Positions 60,256-64,000 of a stretch of 64,000 bases of DNA are shown piece after piece. Source of the DNA: Pelomonas sp963422775 (lineage in GTDB: Bacteria; Pseudomonadota; Gammaproteobacteria; Burkholderiales; Burkholderiaceae_C); the NCBI GenBank assembly GCA_963422775.4, contig CAUJSJ030000169.1, forward strand, positions 1-64,000. Reading direction: 5' to 3'. The position numbers and the translations under genes were made by a program. How positions within the stretch are numbered: the first letter of the stretch is position 1; every line of letters begins with the position of its first letter. The notes under the pieces are model-generated. The model searched no databases, was not told where the DNA came from, and worked only from the letters and a program-made list of their open reading frames with translations.

Positions 60256-62469
60256 ATGAAGATCCTCATGACCCTGCTGGCTGCCGTCTGCGTCACAAGC
60301 GCAGCCCCGGCCCAGCCCCCCGTTCCGCTGACGCTCGAACGCCTCACCGCCGACCCGCCGCTCGCCGGCCGCCTGCCTCGCCAGGCCGAGATCTCGCCCG
60401 GCGGGCAGTGGGTCAGCTTCCTGCGGCCCTCGCAGGCCGACAGCGAAGTGCTGGAGCTGTGGGCCCAGCCGAGCAACGGCGGCGAGCCGCGCAAGCTCGT
60501 CGCCGCGGCAGACCTGCTCGGCGGCGCCGCCCAGCAGCTCAGCGAGGCCGAGAAGATGGCGCTGGAGCGTCAGCGCATCAACCAGCGCGGCATCACCGGT
60601 TACCAGTGGTGCGGTGGCGACGACAGCGCACTGCTCTTCCCGCTGTCGGGCGACCTTTACCTGGTCAGGCTGAGTGCCAGCGGTCCGCAGGCCCAGCGGC
60701 TGACGAACACCCCCGATGCCCCCAAGCAGGACCCACGCTGCGCCCCCGACGGCAAGACCCTGGCCTATGTGCAGGGCGGTGAGCTGATGGTGCTGCTGTT
60801 GCAGGCCGGCGCCCAGCCGCGCCCGCTGTTCGGTGCGCGCATGAATCCCAACGCCACCTGGGGCCTGGCCGAGTTCATCGCCGGGGAGGAACTGGGCCGG
60901 CATCGCGGCTACTGGTGGAGCCCGGATGGCCGCCAGTTGCTGGCCCTGCGAGTCGACGAATCACGCGTCGGCTTGAAGACGCGGGCGCAGATTTTTGCGG
61001 ACCGCACCGAGATGACGGAACAACGCTATCCGGCTGCGGGTGAAGCGAATGCCACGGTCTCCGCCTTTGTCATCAGCGTTGCGACTGCACAGGCGCGCGC
61101 GCTGCCGCTGCCCGCCAACGCCGAATACATTTCCCGCGCCGGCTGGTTCGCCGACGGCACACCCTGGCTGCAATGGTTCAACCGCGAGCAGACGCGGCTG
61201 ACGCTGACCGAATTCAAGGCGGGCGTTGCAGCACACGACATCACCGCCGAGACCGACGCCGCCTGGGTCGGCGTGCACGACGACCTCATCGAGACGCCGC
61301 GTGGCCTGCTCTGGTCCAGCGAGGCCACGGGCCGGCGCCAGTTGCTGCTGATCGACCGTGCCACCGGCACGCGCAAGCCGCTGACGCAGGCCGCCGAGCC
61401 CGTCGCGCGTGCCGTCTGCGTGGGTGACCAGGGCGTCGTCTTCGCCGCCGCGGGCGACCGTGGCAAGGCGCAGGACCTCTACCTCGTGCCGCTGGCCGGT
61501 GGCCAGGCCCTGGCCCTGCCCGGCACCGCCCAGCGCCAGTGGCGTGACGCCAAGGCCGACAGCGCCTGCGCCCGCCTGCTCGTCACCCAGTCCGCCTGGG
61601 GGCAGCCGCCGCGGCTGGAGCTGCGCACGCTGGGCCAGGCCAGCGCCATCGCGCTGGCGGGCGATGCGCCCGACCCGGCGCTCAAGGCCTTCAGCAACAC
61701 GCCGCTGGCGCTGGACCTGACCGCCGCCGACGGCCGCACGCCGCTGAACGCCTTCTTCTTCGCGGCCCACGGTGGCCGCGAAGGCAAGCATCCCGTCATC
61801 GTGCTGGCCTACGGCGGCCCCGGCGCCGCCACGGTCGGCTGGGGCTGGGGGCGCGACATGCCGTTGATCGCCTACTGGCAGCAGCGCGGCTACGGCGTGC
61901 TGATGCTGGACACGCGCGGCATGGAGCACCGTGACCGCGAGTTCAGGCGCGCCCATTTCCGCAGCTTTGGCCAGGTCGAGGTGGCCGACCTGTTCGCCGC
62001 CGTGCGCCAGCTGCCCGGCCGCGTGAACAGCGTGGACGCGGCGCGCATCGGCTTCTTCGGCTGGAGCTACGGCGGCTTCCTGGGTGCGCGGGCGATGCTG
62101 GACGCCGACACGCCGTTCGCCGCCGCCGTGGCCGTCGCGCCGGTGACGGACTGGACGCTCTACGACACGGCCTACACCGAGCGCTACCTCGGCCTGCCGG
62201 ACGGCGGCAAGGCCGCGACGTATGCCAGCGCCAATCTGCCCTCTCGCGCCAGCCTGCTGAGCAAGCCGCTGCTGCTCGTGCACGGCACCGCCGACGACAA
62301 CGTGCTGTTCGAGCACACGCTGCGCCTCGTCGAGGCCTTGCAGACCGCCGGCAAGACCTTTGACCTGCAGATCTACCCCGGCAAGGCCCACGGCATCGCC
62401 GGCCGCGCGGCGCGGCTGCATCTGTACCGCACGATGGATGCCTTCTTCGAGCGGCACCTGAAGCCATGA
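60256..62469 (+). CDS. Prolyl oligopeptidase family S9 (dipeptidyl-peptidase IV-like) serine peptidase
   Basis: 737 aa, signal peptide MKILMTLLAAVCVTSAAPAQ. N-terminal beta-propeller (about 30-470) and alpha/beta hydrolase domain. Catalytic triad: Ser604 in FFGWSYGGF, Asp680 in HGTADDNVLF, His712 in GKAHGIAG, with DPP4-like spacing (76 and 32 residues). Double Glu motif seen in FIAGEELGRHRGYWWSPDGR as in DPP4. Removes dipeptides after Pro or similar. A -10-like TAGCAT lies 6 bases before ATG. Stop overlaps the SUI1 gene. Confidence 0.92.
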   Translation: MKILMTLLAAVCVTSAAPAQPPVPLTLERLTADPPLAGRLPRQAEISPGGQWVSFLRPSQADSEVLELWAQPSNGGEPRKLVAAADLLGGAAQQLSEAEKMALERQRINQRGITGYQWCGGDDSALLFPLSGDLYLVRLSASGPQAQRLTNTPDAPKQDPRCAPDGKTLAYVQGGELMVLLLQAGAQPRPLFGARMNPNATWGLAEFIAGEELGRHRGYWWSPDGRQLLALRVDESRVGLKTRAQIFADRTEMTEQRYPAAGEANATVSAFVISVATAQARALPLPANAEYISRAGWFADGTPWLQWFNREQTRLTLTEFKAGVAAHDITAETDAAWVGVHDDLIETPRGLLWSSEATGRRQLLLIDRATGTRKPLTQAAEPVARAVCVGDQGVVFAAAGDRGKAQDLYLVPLAGGQALALPGTAQRQWRDAKADSACARLLVTQSAWGQPPRLELRTLGQASAIALAGDAPDPALKAFSNTPLALDLTAADGRTPLNAFFFAAHGGREGKHPVIVLAYGGPGAATVGWGWGRDMPLIAYWQQRGYGVLMLDTRGMEHRDREFRRAHFRSFGQVEVADLFAAVRQLPGRVNSVDAARIGFFGWSYGGFLGARAMLDADTPFAAAVAVAPVTDWTLYDTAYTERYLGLPDGGKAATYASANLPSRASLLSKPLLLVHGTADDNVLFEHTLRLVEALQTAGKTFDLQIYPGKAHGIAGRAARLHLYRTMDAFFERHLKP

Positions 62470-62810
62470 GCCTCGTCTATTCGACCGACGTCGGCCGCGT
62501 CTGCGCGGGCTGCGGCCAGCCCATCGCGCAATGCGTCTGCAAGGCCAAGGTCCGCCCCACCGGCGACGGCGTCGTGCGCGTCAGCCGTGAGACGGCCGGC
62601 CGCAAGGGCAAGGGCGTCACCGTCATCAAGGGCCTGCCGCTGGACGACGCGGCGCTCACCGCGCTGGCCAAGCAGCTCAAGGCCTTGTGCGGCAGCGGCG
62701 GCACCGTCAAGGACGGCGTGGTCGAGATCCAGGGCGACCACCTCGACAAGATCCTGGCCTGGCTGAAGACGCGGCCCGAAGGCTGGACGGTCAAGCGGGC
62801 TGGGGGCTGA
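62466..62810 (+). CDS. yciH: SUI1/eIF1-type translation factor (YciH)
   Basis: 114 aa, MSLVYSTDVGRVCAGCGQPI with two Cys pairs (CAGC and CVC) that look like a zinc-binding head, then the SUI1 fold (GKGVTVIKGLPLDDAALTAL, GGTVKDGVVEIQGDHLDKIL). YciH helps discrimination of start codons in initiation under stress. Its start overlaps the peptidase stop by 4 bp and the AraC-type gene starts 6 bases after its stop, so all three may be one transcript. Confidence 0.92.
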   Translation: MSLVYSTDVGRVCAGCGQPIAQCVCKAKVRPTGDGVVRVSRETAGRKGKGVTVIKGLPLDDAALTALAKQLKALCGSGGTVKDGVVEIQGDHLDKILAWLKTRPEGWTVKRAGG

Positions 62811-62816
62811 ATCAGG

Positions 62817-63938
62817 GTGATCCGCTTCGGCCCCTGGAGCACCACGCTGGGCCTGGGCGCGCTGTTCGCGCTGGCCGTGGCCGCGGCGCTGGTGGCCGAC
62901 CCGCGCCTGCGCCGCGCCAACCGCTGGGTGGCGGCGTTGCTTGTCGTCATGGCGCTCAAGCTCACGCCCTATGCCATCGGCTACGCGGGCTTTTACGACG
63001 CCTACCCCTGGCTGAGCTTCGCGCCGCTGGACCATGGCCTGGCCTTCGGCCCGCTGCTGTGGCTGCACGTGCAGCAGCGCACCCGCGAGCGGCCGCCGCC
63101 GCGCTGGGCCTGGCACCTGCTGCCGGCCGCCGTTGTCGCCCTTTACTTCGCGGCCTGCTTCACGCAACCGCTGGCCTGGAAGGAGCACTGGAACGACGCC
63201 GTCCATGCCCGCTTCGTCGACCCGGCGCTGACCTGGGCCGGCCTCGTCTCGCTGAGCGTCTACCTCGCGCTGGCCTGGCGCCGGCACCGCGACTTCCAGG
63301 CCTGGCTGGCCCAGCATGTCAGCAATGCCGACGAGCACCGCTACAGCAGCCTGGCGGGCACGCTGGCCGCGCTCGCCGTGCTGCTGGCCATCAGCCTGCC
63401 CTACGAGGCGGCCACCGCGCTGTGGCGGCTGAACTACTTCGACCGGTTCGGCCTCTACCTGGCGCTGACCCTCATCGTCTTCGCGCTGGGCCTGGAGGCC
63501 TGGCGGCATGCCGGCCAGCGCCACCCGCTGGAGCCGGATGAGGCGCCGGACCAGGCGCCAAACGATCCACCCGCCGAGCCGCCGGCCCCGCGCGCGCCGC
63601 CCGACTGGGCTGCCCTGGGCGCCGCCTGGCGCGCGCGCACCGAGGCAGATGCCTGGTTCCGCGACCCCGAGCTGGGCCTGGACGGCCTGGCCCGGCGCCT
63701 GGGCACCAACACCAGCTACCTGTCGCGTGCCTTCAACGAAGGCCTGGGCCAGGGCTTTGCCGACGTCATCGGCGGCCTGCGCGTGGCCTGGGTGCAGCAG
63801 CGGCTGGCGGCCGGCGCGGGCGATGAATTGCTCGACCTGGCGCTGCAGGCAGGCTTTGCCTCCAAGACCAGCTTCAACCGCGTCTTCAAGGCGCAGACCG
63901 GCATGACGCCCTCGGCCTGGCGGCGTGCCAGATCCTGA
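62817..63938 (+). CDS. AraC-family regulator with membrane-spanning N terminus
   Basis: 373 aa from a GTG start at 62817 (AGGG just ahead). About seven hydrophobic segments in residues 8-225 (GALFALAVAAALVADP, VAALLVVMALKLTPYAIGY, LLPAAVVALYFAACFTQPLA, ATLAALAVLLAISLPYEAAT, FGLYLALTLIVFALGLEAW), a Pro-rich linker (about 235-265), then an AraC helix-turn-helix domain (LGLDGLARRLGTNTSYLSRA, LALQAGFASKTSFNRVFKAQ). It senses something at the membrane and binds DNA from there. Signal unknown. Confidence 0.87.
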   Translation: MIRFGPWSTTLGLGALFALAVAAALVADPRLRRANRWVAALLVVMALKLTPYAIGYAGFYDAYPWLSFAPLDHGLAFGPLLWLHVQQRTRERPPPRWAWHLLPAAVVALYFAACFTQPLAWKEHWNDAVHARFVDPALTWAGLVSLSVYLALAWRRHRDFQAWLAQHVSNADEHRYSSLAGTLAALAVLLAISLPYEAATALWRLNYFDRFGLYLALTLIVFALGLEAWRHAGQRHPLEPDEAPDQAPNDPPAEPPAPRAPPDWAALGAAWRARTEADAWFRDPELGLDGLARRLGTNTSYLSRAFNEGLGQGFADVIGGLRVAWVQQRLAAGAGDELLDLALQAGFASKTSFNRVFKAQTGMTPSAWRRARS

Positions 63939-64000
63939 AAAAGCAAGCTGCGGCGGGCACTTGCCGGAATCTGGTTCGCGCGCCGCGCGGCAGGCTGCGA

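Noticed and set aside
1..64000. CRISPR arrays, insertion sequences, phage genes, tRNA or rRNA genes
   Set aside because: No regularly spaced direct repeats, transposase or integrase motifs, or tRNA-like cloverleaf regions were found by eye.

Overview
The window is a very GC-rich bacterial chromosome segment that reads as a betaproteobacterium of the order Burkholderiales (Rubrivivax/Roseateles/Leptothrix-like). The basis is the gene families (DUF3460 next to scpA, DUF1841, VF530, DUF3460, MinCDE, a PEP-CTERM protein), the flagellar gene set and the GC-rich intergenic repeats. No tRNA, rRNA, CRISPR array, insertion sequence or phage gene was seen. It is a mix of core genes and signalling genes.

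Region 1 (1-9009) is signalling. It holds the start of a GGDEF-type protein, an Hpt protein followed by a receiver-PAS-GGDEF-EAL protein, a divergent membrane histidine kinase, a multi-PAS HisKA_2-type kinase paired with a receiver-ANTAR antiterminator, and an HDOD protein. Region 2 (9106-28435) is the flagellar rod/ring/hook locus: flgL, K, J, I on the minus strand, then flgH, G, F, E, D, C, B on the minus strand, with flgA, M, N divergent. The usual flgBCDEFGHIJKL order is interrupted between flgH and flgI by about 7 kb of plus-strand genes: a triple-repeat exported protein, a GT4 glycosyltransferase, a GINT1-N-like beta-propeller protein, a GntR(YtrA-type)/ABC/permease unit with a clear palindromic operator, and an M20 amidohydrolase.

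Region 3 (28553-39964) is a long minus-strand run: QseBC-like two-component genes, a small beta-barrel protein, kefF-kefC, a sirtuin, an ECF sigma factor and a Ser/Thr kinase (kefF to kinase overlap end to start), then a PEP-CTERM protein, a zinc-ribbon protein fused to the C-terminal part of adenylosuccinate synthetase, DUF1841 and a small exported protein. Region 4 (40050-50026) is mostly core: MaoC hydratase, DUF808, ScpA, DUF3460, SulP permease, MetG, and MinCDE. A 600-bp gene-free stretch with several DnaA-box-like 9-mers separates metG from minC. Region 5 (50158-63938) holds a serine hydrolase, ferredoxin, YgjP-like metallopeptidase, dusC, a large winged-helix/NB-ARC-type regulator, stress and redox proteins, an FtrA-like regulator with a divergent rhodanese, an S9 peptidase, a SUI1/YciH protein and a membrane AraC-type regulator.

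Five genes (the HisKA_2 kinase, the GntR regulator, flgE, flgA, the serine hydrolase) are each broken by a one-base change in a short G/C run. Their products align perfectly once one base is removed or added, so I read these mainly as sequencing or assembly length errors rather than true pseudogenes. The most unusual items are the split flg operon, a structured intergenic repeat whose central stem co-varies between copies, the zinc-ribbon/PurA-like protein without a P-loop, and the kefFC-sirtuin-sigma-kinase overlap chain.
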